From the NCBI RefSeq assembly GCF_016427535.1, contig NZ_JAELXV010000011.1, positions 1 through 64,000 of the forward strand: a DNA stretch of 64,000 nucleotides, read 5' to 3'. Origin of the DNA: Hymenobacter sp. BT559 (lineage in GTDB: Bacteria; Bacteroidota; Bacteroidia; Cytophagales; Hymenobacteraceae). Shown one piece after another: positions 50,292 to 59,466 of the stretch (position 1 is its first letter; each line of letters opens with the position of its first letter). The notes under the pieces are model-generated. The model worked only from the letters and a program-made list of their open reading frames with translations. It made no database searches and was not told the origin of the DNA. A program made the position numbers and the translations under genes.

Positions 50292-51281
50292 ATGCAAAAC
50301 CAAAAAATCACCGTCGGCATCGTGGGCGGCGCGGGCTACACGGCCGGCGAACTACTGCGCCTGCTGCTGCACCACCCGTACGCCAGCGTAGCCACCGTCG
50401 TGAGCTCGACCCAGGCCGGGCAGCCGGTGCATACTGTGCACGACGACCTGCTGGGCGATACCGACCTCACCTTTGCCAGCGAGCTGACCGGCGACGAGGA
50501 CGTCGTATTCCTGTGCCTCGGCCACGGCAACTCGCGCAAATGGCTACTCGAAGCCAACCTGCCCGCTAGCACCAAAGTCATTGACCTAAGCAATGATTTC
50601 CGCCTAGGTGCCGACCGCGACGTAGCTGGCCGACACTTTGTGTACGGCTTGCCCGAAGCCAACCGCGAGCAGATTCGCACGGCCGACAGCATTGCCAATC
50701 CGGGCTGCTTTGCCTCGGCCATTCAGCTGGCGCTGCTGCCGCTAGCTGCTGCTGGGCATCTGCACGATGCCGTGCATGTGTCGGCCATCACGGGCAGCAC
50801 GGGCGCGGGGCGCGGCCTGGTCGAAACCACCGGCTATACTTGGCGCACCGGCAACATCTCGACCTACAAAACCTTTACGCACCAGCACCTGGGCGAGATT
50901 GGCGAAACGCTAGTGGGCTTGCAGACAGGCTTTAAGCAGCCCGTGCGCTTCATCCCCTACCGTGGCAATTTCACGCGGGGCATCTTCGCTTCCGTTTATA
51001 CCACCTGCGAACTTTTAATACCAGAAGTACAAAAGCTGTACTCCGACTATTATCGCGACGCGCCGTTCACATTCGTGTCGGACAAGGAAATTCACCTCAA
51101 ACAGGTAGTGAACACAAACAAATGCCTGGTACACGTGGCCAAGCACGACGACCAAGTGCTCATCACAACGGCGCTGGATAACCTGCTGAAAGGTGCGTCG
51201 GGGCAGGCTATTCAAAATATGAACCTTCTGTTCGGTTTCGAGGAAACGGCAGGCCTAGGGATAAAGGCTTCGTTTTTTTAA
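50292..51281 (+). CDS. argC: N-acyl-gamma-glutamyl-phosphate reductase
   Basis: ArgC reduces the phosphorylated acylglutamate with NADPH to the semialdehyde. The 329-residue protein has the nucleotide loop VGIVGGAGYTAGELLRLLLH at about 8-27, FLCLGHGNSRKWL near 75, KVIDLSNDFRLG near 97, the active-site cysteine in SIANPGCFASAIQLALLPLA near 137, and HQHLGEIGETL near 201. It follows argG and precedes an AT-rich orphan gene and argD. Confidence 0.95.
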   Translation: MQNQKITVGIVGGAGYTAGELLRLLLHHPYASVATVVSSTQAGQPVHTVHDDLLGDTDLTFASELTGDEDVVFLCLGHGNSRKWLLEANLPASTKVIDLSNDFRLGADRDVAGRHFVYGLPEANREQIRTADSIANPGCFASAIQLALLPLAAAGHLHDAVHVSAITGSTGAGRGLVETTGYTWRTGNISTYKTFTHQHLGEIGETLVGLQTGFKQPVRFIPYRGNFTRGIFASVYTTCELLIPEVQKLYSDYYRDAPFTFVSDKEIHLKQVVNTNKCLVHVAKHDDQVLITTALDNLLKGASGQAIQNMNLLFGFEETAGLGIKASFF

Positions 51282-51307
51282 CCTACAACCTAGCAAACAC
51301 GAGCGAG

Positions 51308-51796
51308 ATGGGGACAGGAGCAAATATTCGTAAATACCTCATTGCACTGTTTATCACTTCTGCGTTTGCATTTATCGCGTGGCTTTACTTCACAAGCCCG
51401 TACACGACAGATGCAAGTGAGAGATGGCTATCGCTTTTACACAACGGTAGGGTTAGCCAGATTTGGTTAACCGGCTCAAGAAGCCCAGAGCTTTATAATA
51501 TTATTGACACCGTAAAAATTGAAGATAAAGTCATAATTAGTAAAGCTGCTTTTTATATAGCTAATAGAAAGCTAATTATTCGCAAATTCATAAATTTCAA
51601 AAATCAGTTATACACGTGCAATGCTACTTTATTATCAGATGGAAATTCTTGGCAATTGTACTTGATGAAGCTTCCTGATGGAAGGGGCTTAATAGAATCT
51701 TTGCGAAACGATAGTATTTATCAAGACGATAGAGCCATTTTTTATCTAGATAGCATTTTTCAGAATAACGTTAAAAGAAAGCTAGTAAAACCATGA
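51308..51796 (+). CDS. AT-rich orphan membrane-anchored protein inside the arg operon
   Basis: A 162-residue protein with one N-terminal hydrophobic helix (YLIALFITSAFAFIAWLYF at about 10-28) and a polar extracytoplasmic domain rich in Ile, Asn and Lys (IEDKVIISKAAFYIANRKLI, then LYTCNATLLSDGNSWQLYLM). I recognise no family. Its base composition is markedly AT-rich against the GC-rich argC and argD on either side. It starts 26 bases after argC, and its stop codon overlaps the argD start as ATGA, so argD translation may depend on it. It is probably a recent insertion. Confidence 0.7.
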   Translation: MGTGANIRKYLIALFITSAFAFIAWLYFTSPYTTDASERWLSLLHNGRVSQIWLTGSRSPELYNIIDTVKIEDKVIISKAAFYIANRKLIIRKFINFKNQLYTCNATLLSDGNSWQLYLMKLPDGRGLIESLRNDSIYQDDRAIFYLDSIFQNNVKRKLVKP

Positions 51797-52956
51797 ACCT
51801 CTTCAACGTTTATCCGCTGGTTGACATCACGCCGGTGCGGGCGCTGGGCGCGACGCTGTGGGACGACAAGGGCCAGCAATACCTAGATTTTTACGGCGGC
51901 CACGCCGTGATTTCCATCGGCCACAGCCACCCGCACTACGTGCAGCGCCTCAGCAAGCAGCTGCAAAACATCGGCTTCTACTCCAACTCGGTGCAGATTC
52001 CGATTCAGCGCGAGCTGGCCGAGAAGCTGGGCGAGGTGTCGGGCTACCCCGAATACGCGCTGTTTCTGTGCAACTCGGGCGCCGAAGCCAACGAGAACGC
52101 GCTGAAGCTGGCGTCATTCCACACCGACAAAACGCGCGTGCTGGCCTTCAAGGGCGCGTTTCACGGGCGCACGAGCGGCGCGGTGGCTGCCACCGACAAC
52201 CCTAAAATCGTGGCTCCCTTCAACGCCGGGCACGCTGTTTCCTTCTTGGAATACGACCTAGCGGCCGTGGAGCAGGCGCTGCAAGCCGGCGACGTGTGCG
52301 CCGCCATCATCGAGCCAATTCAGGGGGTAGGCGGCATCATCATGCCTTCCGATGACTTCTTGCGCGGGCTGGCGGCGCTGTGCCAGCAGTACGGCGCGCT
52401 GCTCATTGCCGATGAGGTGCAGTGCGGCTATGGCCGCAGCGGCAAGTTTTTTGCCCACCAGTGGGCTGGCATTCAGCCCGATGTTATTTCGGTGGCTAAG
52501 GGCATGGGCAACGGCTTTCCCATTGGCGGCATCCTCATCGCGCCCCACCTGAAGGCGTCGTACGGGCTGCTGGGCACCACTTTCGGCGGCAACCACCTGG
52601 CCTGCGCCGCCGCCCTGGCCGTGCTCGAAGTTATTGAGCAAGAGCACCTCGTGGAGCACGCCCGTACCCTAGGCGACTACCTGCGCACCGAGCTACTAGC
52701 CCACGCCGGGGCCGAAGAAATTCGGGGTCGCGGCCTGATGATTGGGGTCAAGTACGACTTCCCCGTGAAGGAGGTGCGCGACAAGCTGCTCACGGAGCAC
52801 CACATTTTTGTGGGCAACGCCTCCGACCCCACGGTACTGCGTTTGTTGCCGCCATTGAACATAACTAAGGCTGAGGTTGACGTATTTTTGCAGGCGCTGT
52901 ATGCCCTCACCGAAAAAGCGGTGGCCGTTATTCAGGAGCCTAGCGCGCTGGACTAA
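51793..52956 (+). CDS. argD: Acetylornithine aminotransferase family enzyme
   Basis: A 387-residue class III PLP aminotransferase that makes N-acylornithine from the semialdehyde with glutamate. It has NLFNVYPLVDITPVRALGAT at the start, FLCNSGAEANENALKLA near 95, AFKGAFHGRTSGAVAATDN near 118, IADEVQCGYGRSGKFFAHQW near 203, and the PLP-lysine stretch ISVAKGMGNGFPIGG near 236. TFGGNHLACAAALAVLEVIE follows. ATG overlaps the stop codon of the orphan gene (ATGA). Confidence 0.93.
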   Translation: MNLFNVYPLVDITPVRALGATLWDDKGQQYLDFYGGHAVISIGHSHPHYVQRLSKQLQNIGFYSNSVQIPIQRELAEKLGEVSGYPEYALFLCNSGAEANENALKLASFHTDKTRVLAFKGAFHGRTSGAVAATDNPKIVAPFNAGHAVSFLEYDLAAVEQALQAGDVCAAIIEPIQGVGGIIMPSDDFLRGLAALCQQYGALLIADEVQCGYGRSGKFFAHQWAGIQPDVISVAKGMGNGFPIGGILIAPHLKASYGLLGTTFGGNHLACAAALAVLEVIEQEHLVEHARTLGDYLRTELLAHAGAEEIRGRGLMIGVKYDFPVKEVRDKLLTEHHIFVGNASDPTVLRLLPPLNITKAEVDVFLQALYALTEKAVAVIQEPSALD

Positions 52957-53028
52957 CGGGGCGGGCACTGGCCGAGTGGCTTTGATTTTTCTTACCCTTA
53001 CATACCTGACAGGCATTTAGTTAGCACA

Positions 53029-54117
53029 GTGGAAAACTCAAAAACAGTAAAACTCATCCTCGAAGACGGCACTGAGATTCAGGGCCAATCGTTTGGCGCG
53101 TTTAGCTCGGTGGCGGGCGAAGTTGTGTTCAGCACGGCCATGACGGGCTACCCGGAAAACCTCACCGACCCCTCGTTTGCGGGGCAGATTCTGGTGCTCA
53201 CCTACCCCATCGTGGGCAACTACGGCGTGCCCGGCGAGGATTTGTACGAGTCGATTTCGAAGATTTTCGAGTCTGACAAAATTCACATTGCTGGGCTAGT
53301 AGTGAATTACTACTCTGACGAGCACAGCCACTGGAACGCCGCCAAGAGCCTGGGCGACTGGCTAAAAGAGTACAACATCCCCGGCATTGCAGGCGTGGAT
53401 ACGCGCATGCTTACCAAGATATTGCGCGAGAAAGGCGCCATGCTGGGCAAAATCGTGGCCGAGGAAGACGTGCCCCTGCACGACCCTAACCTCGACAACC
53501 TAGTAGCCCAGGTGAGCCCGCCCGAAGTGAAGCACTACGGCAGCGGCCAGCACAAAATCGTGCTCGTGGACTGCGGCACCAAAACCAACATCATCCGCTG
53601 CTTCCTGGAGCGCGACGTGGAGCTGATTCGGGTGCCCTGGGACTACGACTACAGCCAAATCGACTACGACGGCCTGTTCCTAAGCAACGGCCCCGGCGAC
53701 CCCAAAATGTGCGAGGCTACCATCCAGCACCTGCAAAACGCCTTACAGCAGGACAAGCCGATTTTCGGTATCTGCCTCGGCTCGCAGCTCATGGGCCTAG
53801 CGGCGGGCGGCGACACCTTCAAGCTGAAGTATGGCCACCGCAGCCACAACCAGCCCGTGCGCCTGGCTGGCACGCAGCGCAGCTATATCACTAGCCAAAA
53901 CCACGGCTTCGCCGTTGATACCGACACGCTCCCCGCCGAGTGGGAAATGCTCTTTGAGAACCTCAACGACGGTACCTGCGAAGGTATCAAGCACAAGACC
54001 AAGCCTTTCTTCTCCACGCAATTCCACCCGGAGGCCGCCGGCGGCCCGCAGGACACGGAGTTCATGTTCGATGATTTTATTGAAGCAGTTAAGAAGCACA
54101 AGGCAACTAGCAACTAA
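53029..54117 (+). CDS. carA: Carbamoyl-phosphate synthase small (glutaminase) subunit
   Basis: CarA hydrolyses glutamine and delivers ammonia to CarB. The 362-residue protein starts at GTG 53029 (MENSKTVKLILEDGTEIQGQ). The N-domain has FSTAMTGYPENLTDPSFAGQ near 36. The class I amidotransferase domain has LSNGPGDPKMCEATIQHL near 223, the nucleophile cysteine in FGICLGSQLMGLAAGG near 247, and the His/Glu pair in STQFHPEAAGGPQDTEFMFD near the end. The residue after LG is Ser rather than the usual His. Its last codons form the left arm of a strong terminator placed before carB. Confidence 0.95.
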   Translation: MENSKTVKLILEDGTEIQGQSFGAFSSVAGEVVFSTAMTGYPENLTDPSFAGQILVLTYPIVGNYGVPGEDLYESISKIFESDKIHIAGLVVNYYSDEHSHWNAAKSLGDWLKEYNIPGIAGVDTRMLTKILREKGAMLGKIVAEEDVPLHDPNLDNLVAQVSPPEVKHYGSGQHKIVLVDCGTKTNIIRCFLERDVELIRVPWDYDYSQIDYDGLFLSNGPGDPKMCEATIQHLQNALQQDKPIFGICLGSQLMGLAAGGDTFKLKYGHRSHNQPVRLAGTQRSYITSQNHGFAVDTDTLPAEWEMLFENLNDGTCEGIKHKTKPFFSTQFHPEAAGGPQDTEFMFDDFIEAVKKHKATSN

Positions 54118-54136
54118 CGCTAGTTGCCTTTTTTTT
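54101..54136 (+). terminator. Strong terminator overlapping the carA stop codon
   Basis: AGGCAACTAGC (54101-54111) pairs perfectly with GCTAGTTGCCT (54119-54129), and eight T follow (54129-54136). The carA stop TAA (54115-54117) lies in the loop, so a translating ribosome would hinder folding. It lies between carA and carB, which are normally one transcript. Confidence 0.9.
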
Positions 54137-54227
54137 AACCTGCTGAGGCTTTGCACGGCTCTTACTACAACTAACTAATTTCTTACTAGCGAGAATAGCT
54201 GGAAGCTTTTTTCAGCCCACACGATAG

Positions 54228-57200
54228 ATGAACAAACCCACTAAAGTTCTTATCCTCGGTTCCGGCGCGTTGAAAATCGGGGAGGCCGGCGAATTTGACT
54301 ATTCCGGCTCGCAGGCGCTGAAGGCGCTGAAAGAGGAAGGCATCCGCACCATCCTCATCAACCCCAACATTGCCACCGTGCAAACCTCGGAGGGCATGGC
54401 CGACGACGTGTATTTCTTGCCCGTGACGCCCTACTTCGTGGAGGAAGTCATCAAGAAAGAGAAGCCCGACGGCATTCTAGTGGCGTTTGGCGGCCAAACG
54501 GCGCTCAACTGCGCGGTGGCGCTGTACCGGGCTGGGGTATTTGAGAAGTACAACTTGCCGGTGCTTGGCACGCCGGTGCAGTCGATTATCGACACCGAGG
54601 ACCGCGATATTTTCAAGGAGAAGCTCGACCAAATTGGCGTGCTCACGGCCCGCAGCGTGGCCGTGACGACGATGGACGACGCCCTGGCAGCCGGCGAGCG
54701 CATCGGCTTCCCGATTATCGTGCGTGCGGCGTTTGCCCTAGGTGGCCTGGGTAGCGGCTTTGCCAACAACATGGACGAGCTGCGGTCGCTGGCCGAGAAG
54801 GCCTTCACGACTTCCGACCAGATTCTGGTGGAAGAATCGCTGAAGGGCTGGAAGGAAGTGGAATACGAAGTGGTGCGCGATGCATATGATAACTGCATCA
54901 CGGTCTGCAACATGGAGAACTTCGACCCCATCGGTATCCACACCGGGGAGAGCATCGTGGTGGCCCCGTCGCAGACGCTCAGCAACCGCGAGTATCACAA
55001 GCTGCGCTCGATTGGTATCAAGACCATTCGGCACCTAGGCATCGTGGGCGAGTGCAACATTCAGTACGCGCTCGACCCGGTATCAGAAGACTACCGCGTG
55101 ATTGAGGTGAACGCCCGCCTGTCGCGCTCGTCGGCGCTGGCCTCCAAGGCTACGGGCTACCCCCTGGCTTTTGTGGCGGCCAAGCTAAGCCTGGGCTACT
55201 CGCTGGCCGAGCTTAAAAACAGCGTGACGCAGACCACGACAGCGTTTTTCGAGCCGGCGCTCGACTACGTGGTGGTGAAGCTGCCGCGTTGGGACCTAGG
55301 CAAGTTCTCGGGCGTGCAGCGGCAGATTGGCTCGGCCATGAAGAGCGTGGGCGAGGTAATGGCCATCGGCAAGTCGTTTGAGGAAGCCATCCAGAAGGGC
55401 TTGCGCATGCTGGATACCGGTAAGCGCGGCTTCGTGGGCAATGCGCCCGATGCAGCTGACAACGAAACCATTGACCGCCTGCTGAGCGAGCCCAACGAGG
55501 AGCGCATCTTCGCCATCACCCAGGCGTTTGAGGCCGGCTACACCATCGAGCGCGTGCACGACCTGACCAAGATTGACCTCTGGTTTTTGCAGCGCCTGTA
55601 CACCATTTTCGAGCTGGGGCAGCGCTTGGCTACCGGGCGCGAGCAGGGCTTAGAGTCGCTGGACGCGGACTTGCTGCGCGAGGTCAAAAAGGCCGGTTTC
55701 TCGGACCAGCAGCTTGCCGTGCAAGTGCTAGGCTCTACCGACGTGAAGGCCGATGAGCTGCGCGTACGCGCGCACCGCAAGGCCCTAGGGGTGCTGCCGG
55801 TGGTGAAGCAGATTGATACGCTAGCAGCCGAGTTTCCAGCTAAGACCAACTACCTGTACCTTACCTACCACGGCACCGAAAACGACCTCGCGCCCGAAAC
55901 CGAGCAGTCGATTGCAGTGCTGGGCTCGGGTGTGTACCGCATCGGCTCGTCGGTAGAATTTGACTGGTGCGGCGTAAACGCCGTGCAAACGGCCGCCGCC
56001 GAAGGCTACAAGACGCTCATCATCAACTACAACCCCGAAACCGTATCCACCGACTACGACGTGAGCGACCGCCTCTACTTCGAGGAACTGAGCTACGAGC
56101 GGGTGATGGACATTCTGAACTTTGAGCAGCCCACGGGCGTGATTCTGAGCACGGGCGGGCAGATTCCGAACAACCTCGCTACCCGCCTCGAAGACGCCGG
56201 CGCACCCATCCTGGGCACCTCGGCCGCGAGCATCGACATGGCCGAAAACCGCCACAAGTTTTCGAGCATCATGGACGAGCTGGGCATCGAGCAGCCCCGC
56301 TGGAACGAGCTGACCTCGCTGGAAGCCATGCACGCCTTCGTGGGCGAGGTGGGCTACCCGGTGCTCATCCGCCCGAGCTACGTGCTGTCGGGCGCGGCCA
56401 TGAACGTGGTGTCAAACCGCCAGGAACTGGAGGAATTCCTGCAAACGGCCACCGAGGTGAGCGCTGAATACCCGGTGGTAGTATCGGAGTTCATCCAAGA
56501 AGCCAAAGAGATAGAGCTGGATGCGGTGGCCAACAAGGGCGAAATCGTGAGCTACGCCATCTCGGAGCACGTCGAGTTTGCCGGCGTGCACTCGGGCGAC
56601 GCCACCATGTACTACCCCCCCCAACGGGTGTACGTGGGCACCATCCGCAAGCTCAAAGACATCGCCGAGAAAATCGCCAAGCGCTACCAAATCAGCGGCC
56701 CGTTCAACATCCAGTTCTTGGAAAAGAACGGCGTGATTCGGGTAATCGAGTGCAACATCCGCGCCTCGCGCAGCTACCCCTTCGTGTCGAAGATTTCGGG
56801 TAATAACCTGGTTACCAAAGCCACGCAGGTGCTGCTGGGCAAGAAAGACATCACCCGCGACGACAGCGAGCGCGTGTACGACCTGCCCTTCGTGGGCGTG
56901 AAGGCCCCGCAGTTCTCGTTTACCCGCCTGCCCGGCGCCGACCCGGTGCTGCGCGTAGACATGGTGAGCACCGGTGAAGTAGGTTGTCTGGGCGACACCG
57001 CTGAGGAGGCCCTGCTGAAGTCGATGCTGAGCGTGGGCTACAAAATCCCGCAGAAATCGGTGCTCATCTCGGGTGGCCCCATCAAGTCGAAGGTGGCCCT
57101 GCTCTCGGCCGCCGAGCTGCTGGTGAAAAAGGGCTACCAGGTGTTCGCCACCCAGGGCACGCACCGCTTCTTCGCCGAAAACAACGTGCCGAGCAGCCTG

Positions 57201-57464
57201 CTCTTCTGGCCCGACGACCACCAGGAGCCCAACGTGCTAACCTACCTGCGCGAAAAGAAAATCGACCTGGTTATCAACGTGCCCAAAAACCTATCGAAGG
57301 GCGAGCTGGATAACGACTATAAAATCCGCCGCACTGCCATTGACTTCGGCATCCCGCTGCTGACCAATGCCCGCCTGGCCTCGAAGTTCATCCGCGCCTT
57401 CTGCTCGCTGGAGATGAAGGACTTGAAAATTAAGAGCTGGAACGAGTATAAGGCTATGTCATAG
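54228..57464 (+). CDS. carB: Carbamoyl-phosphate synthase large subunit
   Basis: A 1078-residue enzyme of normal length that makes carbamoyl phosphate from bicarbonate, ammonia and two ATP for arginine and pyrimidines. The two homologous synthetase halves begin KVLILGSGALKIGEAGEFDY (about 6) and AVLGSGVYRIGSSVEFDWCG (about 562). Each has an ATP-grasp domain (IIVRAAFALGGLGSGFANN near 164; VLIRPSYVLSGAAMNVV near 712). The C-terminal MGS-like allosteric domain covers about 940-1078 and includes YQVFATQGTHRFFAENNV. A C8 run at 56615-56622 keeps the frame. Confidence 0.97.
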   Translation: MNKPTKVLILGSGALKIGEAGEFDYSGSQALKALKEEGIRTILINPNIATVQTSEGMADDVYFLPVTPYFVEEVIKKEKPDGILVAFGGQTALNCAVALYRAGVFEKYNLPVLGTPVQSIIDTEDRDIFKEKLDQIGVLTARSVAVTTMDDALAAGERIGFPIIVRAAFALGGLGSGFANNMDELRSLAEKAFTTSDQILVEESLKGWKEVEYEVVRDAYDNCITVCNMENFDPIGIHTGESIVVAPSQTLSNREYHKLRSIGIKTIRHLGIVGECNIQYALDPVSEDYRVIEVNARLSRSSALASKATGYPLAFVAAKLSLGYSLAELKNSVTQTTTAFFEPALDYVVVKLPRWDLGKFSGVQRQIGSAMKSVGEVMAIGKSFEEAIQKGLRMLDTGKRGFVGNAPDAADNETIDRLLSEPNEERIFAITQAFEAGYTIERVHDLTKIDLWFLQRLYTIFELGQRLATGREQGLESLDADLLREVKKAGFSDQQLAVQVLGSTDVKADELRVRAHRKALGVLPVVKQIDTLAAEFPAKTNYLYLTYHGTENDLAPETEQSIAVLGSGVYRIGSSVEFDWCGVNAVQTAAAEGYKTLIINYNPETVSTDYDVSDRLYFEELSYERVMDILNFEQPTGVILSTGGQIPNNLATRLEDAGAPILGTSAASIDMAENRHKFSSIMDELGIEQPRWNELTSLEAMHAFVGEVGYPVLIRPSYVLSGAAMNVVSNRQELEEFLQTATEVSAEYPVVVSEFIQEAKEIELDAVANKGEIVSYAISEHVEFAGVHSGDATMYYPPQRVYVGTIRKLKDIAEKIAKRYQISGPFNIQFLEKNGVIRVIECNIRASRSYPFVSKISGNNLVTKATQVLLGKKDITRDDSERVYDLPFVGVKAPQFSFTRLPGADPVLRVDMVSTGEVGCLGDTAEEALLKSMLSVGYKIPQKSVLISGGPIKSKVALLSAAELLVKKGYQVFATQGTHRFFAENNVPSSLLFWPDDHQEPNVLTYLREKKIDLVINVPKNLSKGELDNDYKIRRTAIDFGIPLLTNARLASKFIRAFCSLEMKDLKIKSWNEYKAMS

Positions 57465-57492
57465 CCGCGGTAACTCTACAGTAGCTAGCGCA

Positions 57493-57534
57493 AAAACAAG
57501 GGGCAAGGCCGATTGGCTTTGCCCCTTGTTTTTT
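57493..57534 (+). terminator. Intrinsic terminator of carB
   Basis: The 18-base arms 57493-57510 (AAAACAAGGGGCAAGGCC) and 57515-57532 pair with one G-T wobble and end in TTTTTT. It can also serve the convergent deaminase gene because the left arm is A-rich. Confidence 0.93.
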
Positions 57535-57554
57535 GCAAGTCATACGCAATGCGG

Positions 57555-58061
57555 CTACTCCCCAGCCGCCAGCCGCTTGGTGTGATAGGTTACCTGCAAT
57601 GCCTTGATGGCAAGCAGCAACTCGCCGCTGGCAGGGCCAGCTACTTCGGCGGCGGGCACGATGGTGGTTATCGGCAGCAGGCGCACGGGGGCGGGCGGTG
57701 CACCTAGGTCAGTTAGCCACTGGGTCAGCTGCTCGCCCGAACTGAGATAGACGATTTTGCCTAGGCCTAGCCAGCCGTGGGCGGCGGCGCACATAGGGCA
57801 GTGCTCGCCGCTGGTGTAGAGCGTGGTGGCGGCGCGGTCGGCGGGGCTGAGGTGGGCCGCCGCCCACTGCGCCAGGGCCAACTCGGGGTGAGCCAGGGCA
57901 TTGAGCTCGTTGACGCGGTTGCGGGCTTCGGCCAGTACCTCACCATTGGCCCCGACCAGCAGCGAGCCGAAAGGCTCATCGCCGGCTGCCAGGGCTTCGG
58001 TGGCCAGGGCGAGGCAGCGGCGCAGGTACGCTAAATCGACGGAAATGAGGCTGGAAGGCAT
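57555..58061 (-). CDS. Nucleoside/nucleobase deaminase (CDA fold)
   Basis: A 168-residue zinc deaminase of the TadA/guanine-deaminase group. The N-terminal helix LAYLRRCLALATEALAAGDE is followed by PFGSLLVGANGEVLAEARNR, the zinc motif AHPELAL near 58 with the proton-shuttle Glu, and SGEHCPMCAAAHGWLGLGKI near 85 with the two cysteines. The residue order HPE/HCPMC deviates slightly from HAE/PCxxC but is known in nucleobase deaminases. It lies 9 bases after the amidohydrolase gene in the same direction, so both may act in base salvage. Confidence 0.88.
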   Translation of the reverse strand: MPSSLISVDLAYLRRCLALATEALAAGDEPFGSLLVGANGEVLAEARNRVNELNALAHPELALAQWAAAHLSPADRAATTLYTSGEHCPMCAAAHGWLGLGKIVYLSSGEQLTQWLTDLGAPPAPVRLLPITTIVPAAEVAGPASGELLLAIKALQVTYHTKRLAAGE

Positions 58062-58070
58062 GGCGGCGCG

Positions 58071-59294
58071 TTAGGGCTGGGGGTGGAGAATGGCCTTGGA
58101 ATTGCTGAACGTGGGGCGGCCGTTTTTGTAGCCCAGCAGCGGCTGGGCGATGGTGCGGATGGCCTCGACGGCACTGCTGGCCTCTAGTAGCACGAAGGTG
58201 GCCGGGCCGCCCACGCGCAGGCCCGTTTGGCGGGCCAGCAGCCGGGCGGCGTGGGTGGTTATCATCTCATACGTAGCCCGGATTTCGGCATCGGTGGCGA
58301 GCTGCGCGATGTTGGCGTACATATTGGCCAGGCGCACCAGCGAGGCGTCGCCGTAGGGCGTGAAGGCGTTGAGGATGTTGTTGCTGGACAGCGTAGTAGT
58401 GATGCCCAACTGCGCCAGCTCGTTGGCATTCACCACCCCGCGCGGAATGAGGTGGGTCTGCTCCTGGCCCATCATCAGCAGGTCAGTCGCGGGCAATACC
58501 GTAAGGGCGATGTCGGCCGCTTGCAGCAGCTGCGCCAGCTCGGCGCGCTGGGCCGGGGGCATGGCGCTCAGCTTGTTGACGTGCCCGATGGACACGCGGC
58601 CCTGGTAGCCGCGGCGGCGGGTTTCGGCGGCTATCTTGGGGATGCCCGACTGGCTGGGCTCCAGGTCAAAATCGAGGTGAAAATCTACATTGACGTTGAA
58701 CTCCTCGGCCAAGTCAAAAATCAGCTCCACGTGGCGGTCGGGGTCAGGGTCGGTGTAGGGGCAGCCGCCCACTAGGTCGGCGCCCTGCTGCAGGGCCTGG
58801 CGCAACAGGTCGTAGGTGGCCATTTCCTGGGTCAGCCCCTCCTGGGCAAAGGCGCATAGCTCAATATCGATGGCGGCGGCGTAGGCTTGGCGCACGCGCC
58901 GCAGGGCTGCCAGCGAGCGTAGGCCAGCCCTAGGGTCGGTTTCGACGAAGGTGCGCAAACCCATCGTGCCCTTCTTGATGGCCATTTCGACTACCCGGCT
59001 GGCCCGCGCGAACACGTCGTCCTCGGTAAAATCGGCCTTGGCTTCCTTGGTTATGTTGGCGGCCTCCTCCTTGCCGTGCGCATCTGGGCAGCGGTCGAGA
59101 ATGCAGGCTTTGTCGAGGTGAATGTGGGTTTCGAAGAAGCCGGCGCACACAAATTGGTGCTCGGCGTCGAGCACCGCGTGGGCCGGGGCCGTGATGCCGG
59201 GTTTCAGCAGCTGGATTTTATCGGCCACGATACCGATGTCCACGCCGGTTGGGTGGTCGTCGAGGTGAGCGTTTTTAACGAGCAGGTCTAGCAT
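58071..59294 (-). CDS. Cytosine-deaminase-like amidohydrolase
   Basis: A 407-residue member of the amidohydrolase superfamily (COG0402). Metal-site motifs are FETHIHLDKACILDRCPDAH near 54, VDFHLDFDLEPSQSGIPKI near 199 and VSIGHVNKLSAMPP near 233. Where CodA and related enzymes have SDN with the metal-binding Asp, this protein has TTTLSSNNILNAFTPYGDAS near 310, so Asn replaces Asp. Catalysis may use another acid, or the protein may belong to a distinct subfamily. It is transcribed before the small deaminase and is likely in one operon with it. Confidence 0.82.
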   Translation of the reverse strand: MLDLLVKNAHLDDHPTGVDIGIVADKIQLLKPGITAPAHAVLDAEHQFVCAGFFETHIHLDKACILDRCPDAHGKEEAANITKEAKADFTEDDVFARASRVVEMAIKKGTMGLRTFVETDPRAGLRSLAALRRVRQAYAAAIDIELCAFAQEGLTQEMATYDLLRQALQQGADLVGGCPYTDPDPDRHVELIFDLAEEFNVNVDFHLDFDLEPSQSGIPKIAAETRRRGYQGRVSIGHVNKLSAMPPAQRAELAQLLQAADIALTVLPATDLLMMGQEQTHLIPRGVVNANELAQLGITTTLSSNNILNAFTPYGDASLVRLANMYANIAQLATDAEIRATYEMITTHAARLLARQTGLRVGGPATFVLLEASSAVEAIRTIAQPLLGYKNGRPTFSNSKAILHPQP

Positions 59295-59466
59295 TGGGGA
59301 GAAAGCAAGGGGGCGGCCCGCCGGGTCTGGCGGCTACCGGAGCCGCCGCTTCATCAGCTTAAAAAGGGTACGGCGCGGCCGGGTACGCAGTACGCGGGGG
59401 CGGCCGAGGGCGTTGCTGCTGCCGTGGGCCGGGGCGGGTACCGGCATTGCAAGCCACCTTTGCAGG

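Noticed and set aside
56615..56622. C8 run in carB as a possible frameshift site
   Set aside because: The reading frame and the conserved protein continue normally through it.
56412..57221. 269-residue minus-strand open frame opposite carB
   Set aside because: Lies wholly inside a well-supported carB; the His/Val-rich product is a typical antisense shadow of GC-rich coding DNA.
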